DNA of 64,000 nucleotides from Bradyrhizobium sp. B124 (GTDB taxonomy: Bacteria; Pseudomonadota; Alphaproteobacteria; Rhizobiales; Xanthobacteraceae): assembly GCF_038967635.1 (NCBI RefSeq), contig NZ_CP152413.1, forward strand, positions 8,994,001-9,058,000, read 5' to 3'. Of the stretch, positions 28,811-37,458 are shown piece after piece; the stretch's first letter is position 1; the number at the start of each line of letters is the position of its first letter. Position numbers and translations under genes: made by a program. The notes under the pieces were generated by a model. It did not search any database. It saw only the letters and a list, made by a program, of their open reading frames with translations, and was not told the origin of the DNA.

Positions 28811-28828
28811 TATGGAATCGTTTCCAGA
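28811..28828. promoter_or_regulatory. LacI-family operator, site 2
   Basis: TATGGAATCGTTTCCAGA matches the inner 18 bases of operator site 1 at 16 positions, including the CGTTTCCAGA half. It lies 24 bp before the cupin start. The same LacI protein probably binds both. Confidence 0.65.
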
Positions 28829-28851
28829 TTGGAAAGATGAGAGGATCACAG

Positions 28852-29262
28852 ATGGACATCAAGCGTGCAGGATCGATCGCAAGCCGGCGCGGCAACGCCG
28901 ATTGGTTCAGCGGCACCGTATGGGCTGATGCGATCGTCAATGCACCCGCACCCGCGCGTGTGCAGGCCGCGCGCGTCACCTTCGAGCCGGGTGCGCGTAC
29001 GGCGTGGCACACCCATCCGCTCGGCCAGACGCTCTACGTCACGGCCGGCGCCGGATATGTGCAGAGCTGGGACGGCCCGATCCGCGTGATCCGGCCGGGT
29101 GACGTGGTATGGATTCCGCCGGGCGAGAAGCATTGGCACGGCGCGGCGCCAACCACGGGCATGAGCCATATCGCGATCCACGAAGCGCTCGACGGCGACT
29201 ACGCGACCTGGATGGAGCACGTCTCCGACGCGCAATACGCAGCGGCGCCGCTGGCCGATTGA
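28852..29262 (+). CDS. Cupin-domain protein (quercetinase/carboxymuconolactone-cyclase-like single cupin)
   Basis: A 136-residue single-domain cupin. Motif 1 has His53, His55 and Gln59 in HTHPLGQTLYV, and motif 2 has PGDVVWIPPGEKHWHGA with His94 and His96, consistent with a bound metal. The start at 28852 has AGAGGA 8 bases upstream. Small cupins of this kind often accompany oxidative catabolic enzymes. It sits between the monooxygenase and the LacI gene and has a LacI operator before it. The precise reaction is unknown. Confidence 0.85.
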   Translation: MDIKRAGSIASRRGNADWFSGTVWADAIVNAPAPARVQAARVTFEPGARTAWHTHPLGQTLYVTAGAGYVQSWDGPIRVIRPGDVVWIPPGEKHWHGAAPTTGMSHIAIHEALDGDYATWMEHVSDAQYAAAPLAD

Positions 29263-29272
29263 TGGCGCGGCG

Positions 29273-30319
29273 CTACTTCCGCCCCCGCGCGGGCGCTGCC
29301 GGTGCGGCGCAGGAATGGCGCAGGATGAGGCGCGTCGGCAGGAACACCGGGGCGCTGCTGCCGGCCTTGTCGCTGTCGCGGATTCGTTCCAGCAACAGCC
29401 GCGCGGCGGTGCGGCCGACCTCGTTCATGTCCCAGCTCAGGGCCGAGATCGCGGGCGTCGCATGGCGGGCGAGGTCGGTGTCGCCGCTGCACACGATCGA
29501 TACGTCCTGCGGATAGCGCAGGCCGTTGCTGGTGATCGCCTCCAGCACTTCGGCAAGCATGCTGGTGCCGAGCGAGATGATCGCGGTCGGCGGCTTTGTC
29601 ATTTGCAGCAGCTGGCACACCGAGCTGAAGGCGGTGTTGGCGCCCTGCATGTGCGGGCGGATCAGGGTCGGGTCGACCTCGATCTTGGCCTCCTGATGCG
29701 CCTGCCGGTAGCCCGCAAGCCGCTCCGAACTCGGCAGCACCGCAGCGCTTCCGGTCAGCAACGCGATCCGGCGATGGCCGAGGCCGATCAGATAGCGCGT
29801 TGCCTCCAGCGCGCCGCCGCGGTGATCGACGCGAACCATCACACTATCAGGTACCTCGCGGTCGACGGTGACGCAGGGCAGGTCGAGCGTCGCCAGCCCC
29901 TTCATGAAATCCTTGTGGGAATTGTCGCCGGCGAACAGCAGCAACCCATCCATCTGGCGCCGCCGCACCGCCGACAGGAACGCCGCCTCGCGCGCCTCCT
30001 CATGCTTGGTCGCCGCCAGCATCAAGAGGAAGCCGGCGCGCTGGAATTCCTCCTCCGCCGCGCTCACCATGCCGGTGTAGTGCGGATTGGAGAAATCGGC
30101 GACCATGCAGCCGATCGTGTTGGAGGCCCGCGAACGCAGCGCCTGCGCGGCCTGGTCGGGCTCGAACCCGAGGCGCTTCACCGCGCGCATGATGCGGGCA
30201 TGCAGCTCGGCGCTGGTGTAGATGCCGCCATTGAGGGTGCGGCTGACGCTTGAGACGGAGACGCCGGCCTCGGCCGCGACGTCACGAATCGTCGGTCGTG
30301 TCCGTCGCGTCCTGGTCAT
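29273..30319 (-). CDS. LacI family transcriptional regulator
   Basis: A 348-residue repressor. The N-terminal HTH reads TIRDVAAEAGVSVSSVSRTLNGG (residues 9-31) with the hinge helix AAQALRSRASNTIG, followed by a type I binding-protein-like effector domain (VADFSNPHYTG onward). It is convergent with the cupin gene, 10 bp away. The perfect palindrome at 26986 and the related site at 28811 have the sequence style of LacI operators, so it very likely controls the monooxygenase, the ABC receptor and the cupin. The inducer is unknown. Confidence 0.92.
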   Translation of the reverse strand: MTRTRRTRPTIRDVAAEAGVSVSSVSRTLNGGIYTSAELHARIMRAVKRLGFEPDQAAQALRSRASNTIGCMVADFSNPHYTGMVSAAEEEFQRAGFLLMLAATKHEEAREAAFLSAVRRRQMDGLLLFAGDNSHKDFMKGLATLDLPCVTVDREVPDSVMVRVDHRGGALEATRYLIGLGHRRIALLTGSAAVLPSSERLAGYRQAHQEAKIEVDPTLIRPHMQGANTAFSSVCQLLQMTKPPTAIISLGTSMLAEVLEAITSNGLRYPQDVSIVCSGDTDLARHATPAISALSWDMNEVGRTAARLLLERIRDSDKAGSSAPVFLPTRLILRHSCAAPAAPARGRK

Positions 30320-30447
30320 CGGTGATCGGGCCCTGTCGGTTCGGCATTGCCGCCGTCAGGCGCGCAGGGTGCGGCGTGCAGCAGACGGCATCGCCGAACC
30401 TAATCAGGCTCCGCCGCGAATCTCAAATGATTCTTGTGAGTCTTGGG

Positions 30448-31377
30448 TTATCGCCGTGATGCGCTCAGGAACAGCGGCCGGAAGATATCCAGAAATCCGG
30501 TCGCGGCCGGCGTCAGTGGGCGGTTCTTCAGCCGCAGGATCCCGATCTTGCGAACCAGCGGCGGCGACACCAGCCGCTTGACGATCACGCCGCGCGGCGC
30601 CCGCGGCGGCACCGCCGAGGCCGGAACGATCGAGATGCCGACATTGGCTGCGACGAAATCGTAGAGCGTGCCGAACTGCTCGACGATGGTGCTGTGATTG
30701 AGCACGATGCCGCTTGCGGTCGCGGCGCTGTCGATCTGCTTGCGCAGGCCCGAGCCGGTCGGAAGCGAGACGAAGGTTTCGTTGCGCAGTTCGCGGAGGC
30801 TCAGCGTGCTGTTGTTTCGCAGCGGATGGCGCGAGGGCAGGATCGCGAAGCAGGACTCCTGCACCGCGTCGTCGCTGACCACCTCCTGGCCGAGTGCGGT
30901 GACGTTGCCGACGCCGAAGTCGGCGAGGCCGCTGCGCACATCTTCATAGACCTCGCTGCCGAGGCCCTCGCGCAGGTGGATTTCGACGCCGGGATGCGCC
31001 TTCCTGTATTTCAGCACGGCCTCCGGCACCACGTGGTGCGTGAGTGACAACAGGCAGGAGATGATCAGGCGTCCCTTGATCTGCTCGCCGAGTGCGCGGG
31101 CGTTGTCGACCTGGGCGCCGAGATCGGCGAGCAGGCGCTGCGTCGATGCCGTGAATTCGCGGCCCGGCGCGGTCAGGATGACGTTGCGCGTCGATCTGAG
31201 GAACAGCGAAACGCCGAGCTGCCGTTCGAGCTGCAGCACCAGACGGCTCACCGCCGACTGCGTCATGCCGAGGTCGGCGGCGGCCGCGGTGAAGCTGCCA
31301 TACACCGCGACCGAGTTGGCGGCGCGAAGATGTTTGAGGCTGACCTCGAACCGGCGTGGGCGTCGCTCGCGCATCAT
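30448..31377 (-). CDS. LysR family transcriptional regulator
   Basis: A 309-residue LysR protein. The HTH is SLKHLRAANSVAVYGSFTAA then AADLGMTQSAVSRLVLQLE (about residues 13-52), followed by the effector-binding domain. It is divergent from the two-CoA-transferase operon at 31488-36685 and is most likely its activator, as is usual for LysR genes in that arrangement. The inducer would be a pathway intermediate, not identified. Confidence 0.9.
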   Translation of the reverse strand: MMRERRPRRFEVSLKHLRAANSVAVYGSFTAAAADLGMTQSAVSRLVLQLERQLGVSLFLRSTRNVILTAPGREFTASTQRLLADLGAQVDNARALGEQIKGRLIISCLLSLTHHVVPEAVLKYRKAHPGVEIHLREGLGSEVYEDVRSGLADFGVGNVTALGQEVVSDDAVQESCFAILPSRHPLRNNSTLSLRELRNETFVSLPTGSGLRKQIDSAATASGIVLNHSTIVEQFGTLYDFVAANVGISIVPASAVPPRAPRGVIVKRLVSPPLVRKIGILRLKNRPLTPAATGFLDIFRPLFLSASRR

Positions 31378-31384
31378 TCATTCC

Positions 31385-31415
31385 ATTTTCGCATCAATAA
31401 TCCGGATCGGAAAAT
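31385..31415. promoter_or_regulatory. Possible LysR binding region
   Basis: ATTTTC (31385-31390) and GAAAAT (31410-31415) form an inverted repeat in an AT-rich stretch between the divergent LysR and CoA-transferase genes. TTGACC follows at 31418 and could be a -35 element for the operon. Weak evidence by itself. Confidence 0.35.
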
Positions 31416-31487
31416 ATTTGACCTATATGCCCGCCGCGTCAACGATGAAGACAGCCACAGAGCAGCAAGCGGGAAGGGAAATTGCGG

Positions 31488-32744
31488 ATGACGGCGAGCC
31501 CGACGATGACGAGGCAAGGCGCGCTGCACGGGGTCCGCGTTCTCGATCTGACACGGTTCTATTCAGGTCCGTTTGCGACCTTGATGCTGGCGGGCTTCGG
31601 CGCAGAGGTCATTCGCATCGACACCCCGGAGCAGGGCGATCCCACCATGACCGGGCCGCCGTTCCTCGGCAAGGACGGCGTCTCGCTCGACCGCAAGCAT
31701 GACAGCGATCTCGGTCTCGCCTATCTGAAGCGCTGCCGCGACAAGAAGTCGATCACGCTGAACATGCGCACGGCGGAGGGCATGGAGCTGTTCCATGCGC
31801 TGCTGCGCAAGTCGGACATCCTGGTCGAGAATCTGCGTCCCGGTGCGGCCGAGCGGCTCGGGATCGACTACGAGGCAAACCGCCAGGTCAACCCCGCGAT
31901 CGTGCATTGCGCGCTGACCGGCTACGGCTCGACCGGCGCGGACCGGCGACTCAAGGCGTACGATTTGATGATCCAGGCAGCATCCGGCCTGATGTCGATC
32001 ACCGGTGCGCCGGATGGCAGCCCCAGCAAGGCCGGCACCGCGCTCGCGGATGGCATCACGGGCGCCTTTGCCGTCTCCGGCATCCTCGCCGCGCTGACCG
32101 AGCAGCGCGTGTCGGGACGAGGCCAGTTCGTCGATGTCGCGATGGCTGACTGCCTGTTGTCGCTGGTGCTCGACGAGCCCTTGGATTGCTACCCGCAGAT
32201 GGGGATGGCGCCACGGCAGGGCAATCGCATCATGCGGTTCTCGCCGTTCAACACCTATGCCACGCGCGACGGTGCGATCGCGCTCGGCGCCGCCACGAAT
32301 GAGGACTGGCTGGCGCTGCTCGGTGTGATGGACCGGCTCGACCTCGCCGCGGACGCGAAGTTCATGAACACCGGCTGGCGCGTCGCCAACAACACGATCG
32401 TCGATGCGATCGTCAGCGAATGGACGCTGGGCCGCACCACGCTCGAGGCGATCGAGGCGCTCAATCGCGGCGATGTCGCCGCGAGCCAGATCCGCGACAT
32501 CGACGACATCCTCGCCTGGGAGCATCTCGGCGCGCGCGACATGCTGCAGCCGGTCGTGCATCCGACCGAGCCGCTGGAGCAGCGCGTCATTGGCGCCGGG
32601 TTTCCGATCAAGATGGGACGGACGCACAAGGGATACACCGCGCCGGCGCCGAAGCCCGGGCAGAACAATCAGGATATCTATGGCGGGCTGCTCGGCCTCT
32701 CCGGGCAGCGGATCGACGATCTGACGTCCAGGCGGATCATCTGA
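31488..32744 (+). CDS. CaiB/BaiF (type III) CoA-transferase, copy 1
   Basis: A 418-residue family III CoA-transferase that moves CoA between carboxylic acids through a covalent aspartyl intermediate. The catalytic aspartate is probably Asp159 in KAYDLMIQAASG; the N-terminal VLDLTRFYSGPFATLMLAGFGAEVIRID and DILVENLRPGAAERLG are family signatures. It is the first gene of a five-gene operon with an ABC receptor, a DsbA-like protein, a GST and a second CoA-transferase. ATG at 31488 is preferred, with AAGGGA upstream. Confidence 0.9.
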   Translation: MTASPTMTRQGALHGVRVLDLTRFYSGPFATLMLAGFGAEVIRIDTPEQGDPTMTGPPFLGKDGVSLDRKHDSDLGLAYLKRCRDKKSITLNMRTAEGMELFHALLRKSDILVENLRPGAAERLGIDYEANRQVNPAIVHCALTGYGSTGADRRLKAYDLMIQAASGLMSITGAPDGSPSKAGTALADGITGAFAVSGILAALTEQRVSGRGQFVDVAMADCLLSLVLDEPLDCYPQMGMAPRQGNRIMRFSPFNTYATRDGAIALGAATNEDWLALLGVMDRLDLAADAKFMNTGWRVANNTIVDAIVSEWTLGRTTLEAIEALNRGDVAASQIRDIDDILAWEHLGARDMLQPVVHPTEPLEQRVIGAGFPIKMGRTHKGYTAPAPKPGQNNQDIYGGLLGLSGQRIDDLTSRRII

Positions 32745-32798
32745 GAGCAAGAAGGCCGGCACATGCATGCCGGCCCAAGCGGGAGCGTCGAGATAGTC

Positions 32799-34022
32799 AT
32801 GGCGAAGAAACGAACACCCACAGCTGCAGCGATCGCGTTGCTGGTCGGCGGCGCGATGCTGACGCCGGTTCGGGCGGCGGATGTGCAGCCGGTCAGGATC
32901 GGCGTGCTTACCGATATGTCGGGGATGTACCGCGACATCATGGGGCCGGGCTCGGTGCTCGCTGCCAGGATGGCGGTCGAGGATTTCGGCGGCAAGGTGC
33001 TGGATCGTCCGATCGAGGTGATCTCCGGCGATCACCAGGCGAAAGCCGATGTCGGGGCGGCGATCGCCCGCAACTGGTTCGACAATGGCGGTGCCGACGT
33101 TGTCGTCGACGTCGCGCAATCCGCCGTGGCGCTCGCCGTTCAGGAGCTGGCGCGGACGCGCAACAAGATCGTCATCCACGGCGTGACCGGCAGTCCCGCA
33201 ATCACCCAGCAGGCCTGCGCGGTGACCGCATTCTCGTGGTCGCTCAACGCCTACGCGATTTCGGCGCCGCTGCCGAAGCCGCTGATCGAGCGCGGGCTCG
33301 ATACGTTCTTCTTTCTCTCGGCGGACTATTCCTTCGGCAAGGCGATGGAGGACGCTGCGGCGGGTGCGATCAAGGCGGCCGGAGGCAAGGTGCTGGGCTC
33401 GGTGCGCTTCCCGCAGAACAATCCCGACTTCAGCTCGTTCCTGCTGCAGGCGGTGGCGTCAAAGGCCAAGGTGATCTGGCTGATCTCGGCGGCGGAGGAC
33501 ACCACCAACGCCCTGAAGCAGGCCAAGGAGTTCGGCCTCGCCGAGGGCGGGCAGCACATCGTGGTGCCCCTGACCTACATCACCAATGTGCACGCGCTCG
33601 GCATTGCCAATGTGCAGGGCCTCACCTTTGCGACCCCGTTCTACTGGGACCGCACCGACAAGACGCGCGCGTGGTCGGAGCGCTTCTTCAGGCAGCACCA
33701 CGCAATGCCGACCATGGACCAGGCCGCGGTCTATTCGGGAACGCTGCACTATCTGCAGGCCGTCGCTGCCGCCAGGACCCTGGACGGCCTGAAGGTCGCC
33801 GACGAGATCCGGAAGCTGCCGGTCAACGACATGTATGTCGAGAACGGTTTTGTGCGCGCCGACGGCTGGCTGATGCATCCGTTCTACATGGCGAGCATCA
33901 AGGCCCCCGGCGAGGTCAAGAAGCCCTGGGACTACTACACCATCGAGAAGGTCATTCCGGCATCCGAGGCGGCGCAGCCGTTGTCGGAGAGCCAATGCCC
34001 GCTCGTCGCTCAATCGCAATGA
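32799..34022 (+). CDS. ABC transporter substrate-binding protein (aromatic/branched-chain type)
   Basis: A 407-residue periplasmic receptor. MAKKRTPTAAAIALLVGGAM then PVRAAD is a clear signal peptide, and VRIGVLTDMSGMYRDIMGPGS starts the binding fold. A longer start at 32763, which has a good AAGAAGG site, would place 12 polar residues before the signal, so 32799 is preferred but not certain. It lies within a catabolic operon without permease genes, so it probably delivers the operon's substrate to a shared transporter. Confidence 0.88.
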   Translation: MAKKRTPTAAAIALLVGGAMLTPVRAADVQPVRIGVLTDMSGMYRDIMGPGSVLAARMAVEDFGGKVLDRPIEVISGDHQAKADVGAAIARNWFDNGGADVVVDVAQSAVALAVQELARTRNKIVIHGVTGSPAITQQACAVTAFSWSLNAYAISAPLPKPLIERGLDTFFFLSADYSFGKAMEDAAAGAIKAAGGKVLGSVRFPQNNPDFSSFLLQAVASKAKVIWLISAAEDTTNALKQAKEFGLAEGGQHIVVPLTYITNVHALGIANVQGLTFATPFYWDRTDKTRAWSERFFRQHHAMPTMDQAAVYSGTLHYLQAVAAARTLDGLKVADEIRKLPVNDMYVENGFVRADGWLMHPFYMASIKAPGEVKKPWDYYTIEKVIPASEAAQPLSESQCPLVAQSQ

Positions 34023-34041
34023 CATCGGCAAAGGAGAGACA

Positions 34042-34659
34042 ATGTCCCGCGAAGTTCTCAAGATGTATTCGGACTACAAGAGCCCCTATGCCTGGCTGGC
34101 ATTCGATCCGGTGTTCGAGCTGGAAAAGAAGTTCGACATCAAGGTGCAGTGGCGGCCGTTCCAGCTCCGGATCAAGGGCTCCGGCCAGCGCAGCGTCTAT
34201 TCGGAATACAAGGTCAAGTATTCCTACATGGATGCCCGGCGGTCCGCGAACGAGCGCGGCGACAAGAAGATCATCCGCGGCCCGCTGAAGATATTCGACA
34301 CCGCCCCGGCGCTGATCGGCGGGCTGTTCGCGGAGAAGCAGGGGCGGCTGATCGAATACAGCCGCCTGGTCTACGAGCTGTTCTTCCGCCGCGAGCTCGC
34401 GGTCGACGAGGTCGATGCGGTGGAGCGCTTCATCGAGTCGCTCGGGATGTCCGGCGCTGAATTCCGCAGCTATTTCGAAGGTGACGGCCGGCGCGAATAT
34501 GAGGAGGCGCAGCAGGAGAGCCAGGGCGATCATATCTTCGGCGTGCCGATCTGCGTCTTTCGCGGCGAGCAGTTCTGGGGCAACGACCGTGTGCCGATGC
34601 TCGAGCGGCGGCTGCAGGAGGCCGGACTGTCGCTGTCGCGCGAAAAGCAGCTGGCCTGA
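34042..34659 (+). CDS. DsbA-family thioredoxin-fold protein, 2-hydroxychromene-2-carboxylate isomerase-like
   Basis: A 205-residue cytoplasmic protein. The N-terminal active-site region YSDYKSPYAWLA has Ser14 in place of the DsbA cysteines, as in kappa-class GST and the 2-hydroxychromene-2-carboxylate isomerase family, and the C-terminal GVPICVFRGEQFWGNDRVPML is the usual cis-proline region (GVP). Such enzymes use glutathione for isomerisation or conjugation. AAAGGAGAGACA precedes the ATG. With the GST gene downstream it implies a glutathione-dependent step in this pathway. Confidence 0.85.
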   Translation: MSREVLKMYSDYKSPYAWLAFDPVFELEKKFDIKVQWRPFQLRIKGSGQRSVYSEYKVKYSYMDARRSANERGDKKIIRGPLKIFDTAPALIGGLFAEKQGRLIEYSRLVYELFFRRELAVDEVDAVERFIESLGMSGAEFRSYFEGDGRREYEEAQQESQGDHIFGVPICVFRGEQFWGNDRVPMLERRLQEAGLSLSREKQLA

Positions 34660-34677
34660 GCTGTGCCGGAGGCTCCG

Positions 34678-35412
34678 ATGATCGATCTTCATTTCGCGCC
34701 GACGCCGAATGGCTGGAAGGTCTCGATCATGCTCGAGGAATGCGAGCTGCCGTACACCGTCGTGCCGGTCAACATCACGCGCGGCGACCAGTTCAAGCCC
34801 GAATTCCGCAAGCTCAATCCCAATGGGCGGATCCCTGTCATCGTCGACAGGGACCCGCCCGGCGGAGGCGAGCCGCTGACGATCTTCGAGTCGGGAGCGA
34901 TCTTGCTTTACCTCGCGGAGAAGACCGGCAGGTTCGCTCCGCGTGATCTGCATGGCCGCACCCGCGTGCAGCAATGGCTGATGTGGCAGATGAGCGCGCT
35001 CGGGCCGATGCTGGGTCAGAACGGGCACTTCTCGCTCTATGCGCCGAGCAGGATTCCCTATGCGGTCGAGCGCTATGGCAACGAGGCGCGCCGTCTCTAC
35101 GGCGTGCTCAACGATCGGCTGGGCAAGAGCAGCCACGTGGCGGGCGACGACTATTCGATCGCCGACATCGGCTGCTTTCCATGGGTGATGACTCACAAGG
35201 CACAGGGCTTCACGCTCGACGATGTCCCGCACGTCAGGCGCTGGTTCGCCGAGCTTCGTGGACGGCCGCTGCTCCAGAAGGGGCTGGCGGTCGGGCGGCG
35301 CGCGGTGCGCAAGACGCTCGACGCGCAGGCCCGCAGCAACCTGTTTGGAACGAGGCCGGCGGGCGGAAACGCGCCCGCCGAAACTCTTCAGTCACAACAA
35401 CTGGACAATTGA
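34678..35412 (+). CDS. Glutathione S-transferase (YfcG/Nu-like)
   Basis: A 244-residue GST. The thioredoxin-like domain starts IDLHFAPTPNGWKVSIMLEE, where Asn in TPNGWK is the catalytic-type residue of the YfcG/YghU (Nu) group, and it contains NPNGRIPVIVD and the glutathione-binding IFESGAILLYLAEK. The C-terminal helical domain has VAGDDYSIADIGCFPWV. ATG at 34678 is preferred over GTG at 34663 because CGGAGG lies 6 bases upstream. It overlaps nothing and ends 1 bp before the next gene. Confidence 0.88.
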   Translation: MIDLHFAPTPNGWKVSIMLEECELPYTVVPVNITRGDQFKPEFRKLNPNGRIPVIVDRDPPGGGEPLTIFESGAILLYLAEKTGRFAPRDLHGRTRVQQWLMWQMSALGPMLGQNGHFSLYAPSRIPYAVERYGNEARRLYGVLNDRLGKSSHVAGDDYSIADIGCFPWVMTHKAQGFTLDDVPHVRRWFAELRGRPLLQKGLAVGRRAVRKTLDAQARSNLFGTRPAGGNAPAETLQSQQLDN

Positions 35413-35413
35413 G

Positions 35414-36685
35414 ATGACCCTGCCTCCGAAAATGCTGACCGGTTATCGCGTGCTCGATATCACCCAGTTCGTCGCAGGCCCGACCTGCACGCGTCTGCTG
35501 GCCGAAGCCGGCGCCGACGTGATCAAGATCGAGCTCGCGCCGTTCGGCGACCGGTCGCGCTTCCAGGGCCTGAAGCCGCGGGATCCCGCGTACAAGAACA
35601 CCTCGCAGAGCACGTATTTCTTCCAGCAGAACCATTCGAAGCGCAGCCTCGCGCTCGATTTCAAGCATGAGAAGAGCCGCCAGATCCTGACCCGGCTCGC
35701 CGCCAAGGCCGACGTTCTGGTGGAGAATTTTACGCCCGGCGTGATGGAGCGCGCCGGACTTGGTTATGAGACGCTCAGGAAAATCAATCCGCGGCTGATC
35801 ATGTGCTCGATCTCTTTCGCGGGGCAGACCGGACCGCTGAGCGATAAGCCCGGCTTCGACTATATCGCCCAGGCCTTCGCTGGCATCACCGGCGTGATCG
35901 GCGATCCCAATGGGAAGCCGGCGCAAGTGCCGGTGGCGATCGGGGACGCCTCGACCGGCGTTGCCGCAGCGATGGCCATAGGCTTTGCGCTGCTGCACCG
36001 CGAGCGGACCGGAGAGGGACAGTTCATCGAATCGACGCTGCTGGACACCTACTTTCACATGCACGAGGCCAACGTGCCGAAGGTCTCGCTGCGCGGGGAT
36101 AGCTTCGTGCCGCAGCGGGAGGGCTCGCTGCATCCGAATGGCGGTCCAGTCGGGGTGTTCGATTGCGGCCGAGGTGAGTTTCTCGTGATCTGCGCGCTGG
36201 CGCATCAATGGCCGCAAATGGTTCGCGCGCTGGGGCGGCCGGAGCTCGAGAAGGATCCGCGGTTCGAGTCCGCGCGCGCCCGTGCCGACAACAGGGTGCT
36301 GGTGGGGGAGATCGTCGAAGCCTGGCTCAAGACGTTTCCGTCGCGCGATGCGGCGATCGCCGCGCTGGAGCAGGAGCGGATACCCTGCGCGCCGGTGCTG
36401 ACACTGAATGACGCCATGGCCCAGCCGCATCTGATCGAGCGCGGTACGGTCCGCCATGTCAGCGATCCCCGGATCGGCCAATTTGCGATCCCGGGCGTGC
36501 CGATGCGCTTCTCGGAATGGCCGCAGCGCACCGAGCTGAGGGCCGACCTGCTCGGTGAACACAATGAGGAGATCCTCGGCGAACTCGGGCTGTCCGGGCA
36601 GGAGATCGACCAGCTCTATGCCGAGAAAGTGCTGGTGCAGGACAGGGAGCTGCGGGCCGGCAAGCCGCTCAGGCAGGCGAGCTGA
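35414..36685 (+). CDS. CaiB/BaiF (type III) CoA-transferase, copy 2
   Basis: A 423-residue CoA-transferase of the same family as the gene at 31488 but clearly diverged from it. VLDITQFVAGPTCTRLLAEAGADVIKIE and DVLVENFTPGVMERAG are the family signatures, and Asp149 in GFDYIAQAFAG is the probable nucleophile. It starts one base after the GST stop and ends the operon, 26 bp from the convergent cbtA. Two different CoA-transferases in one operon suggest CoA entry and CoA recycling steps, or a heteromeric enzyme. Confidence 0.9.
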   Translation: MTLPPKMLTGYRVLDITQFVAGPTCTRLLAEAGADVIKIELAPFGDRSRFQGLKPRDPAYKNTSQSTYFFQQNHSKRSLALDFKHEKSRQILTRLAAKADVLVENFTPGVMERAGLGYETLRKINPRLIMCSISFAGQTGPLSDKPGFDYIAQAFAGITGVIGDPNGKPAQVPVAIGDASTGVAAAMAIGFALLHRERTGEGQFIESTLLDTYFHMHEANVPKVSLRGDSFVPQREGSLHPNGGPVGVFDCGRGEFLVICALAHQWPQMVRALGRPELEKDPRFESARARADNRVLVGEIVEAWLKTFPSRDAAIAALEQERIPCAPVLTLNDAMAQPHLIERGTVRHVSDPRIGQFAIPGVPMRFSEWPQRTELRADLLGEHNEEILGELGLSGQEIDQLYAEKVLVQDRELRAGKPLRQAS

Positions 36686-36710
36686 GCGGCCACGATATCA
36701 GGCAGGGGCG

Positions 36711-37448
36711 TTACGCCGACGCGGGCTGGTCGAAATAGGTGAACGCGGCGCTGGTCAGGCCGCCGAGCAGCGACCAGAACACCAGGCTGGTCAGCGTGAC
36801 CGCGACCACGAACTGATGCGACAATGACGAGGGTACGTTGGTCTCGACATGCTCCAACTCGGGCGCGCCGATCAAATGCGGCAGCATGATCAGGACCACG
36901 CCGGCGATGGCGGCCGGCATCGAGCGCCGGAACACGATCAGCCCAAGGCCGGCGGATGTCGCCAGCACCGCCGTCACCCACCAAATCTGACGCGACAACA
37001 GTGGTGCGGTGGGGACCCCCGGTAGTTCAGGCGGCAGCCCAAGGCCCGGCGCAATCGTGAAGACGGCAAAGCCTGCAAGGCCCCACATCAAGCCTTCGTG
37101 CCACGAGATCGGCTCACCGGTGGCGCCGCTGCGCACCGAAAAGAAGCCGCAAAGCAGCAGCGCAAAGCCGATCGCGGTCAGGATGTTCGCCCCCGCGGTA
37201 TAGAGGTTGCGCTCCAGGCCATCGCGCGGCTCCCACGCCTCGGCGCCGTGATCATGTTCCGCATGATCGTGGACGAGGATGGCCTGCGCTGGCGCGGCGG
37301 CTTCGTGCTTGTGCTCGGCCGCCTTCTCATAGACCTCAGCCTTGAGGATCAGCGGGACGGTGCCGAACTGCTGAACCGCAGTGACGATCAGGCCAACGAT
37401 GAATCCGGCAATGACCGAGGAGAAGACGATCGAGCGAAACGTGCTCAT
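36711..37448 (-). CDS. cbtA: Cobalt transporter subunit CbtA
   Basis: A 245-residue membrane protein with about five hydrophobic segments. A histidine-rich loop at residues 46-68 (HKHEA, then VHDHAEHDHGAE) lies between transmembrane segments 1 and 2 and probably gathers metal. CbtAB is a predicted cobalt uptake system found in cobalamin regulons. ATG at 37448 gives the usual MSTFRSIVFSSVIAGFIVG start. It is the last gene of the cobP-bluB-x-cbtB-cbtA operon, 10 bp after cbtB. Confidence 0.9.
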   Translation of the reverse strand: MSTFRSIVFSSVIAGFIVGLIVTAVQQFGTVPLILKAEVYEKAAEHKHEAAAPAQAILVHDHAEHDHGAEAWEPRDGLERNLYTAGANILTAIGFALLLCGFFSVRSGATGEPISWHEGLMWGLAGFAVFTIAPGLGLPPELPGVPTAPLLSRQIWWVTAVLATSAGLGLIVFRRSMPAAIAGVVLIMLPHLIGAPELEHVETNVPSSLSHQFVVAVTLTSLVFWSLLGGLTSAAFTYFDQPASA

Positions 37449-37458
37449 GCCGACGAGA

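Noticed and set aside
36685-36711. A terminator between the second CoA-transferase and cbtA
   Set aside because: Only 25 bases separate the stops and no stable stem could be drawn.
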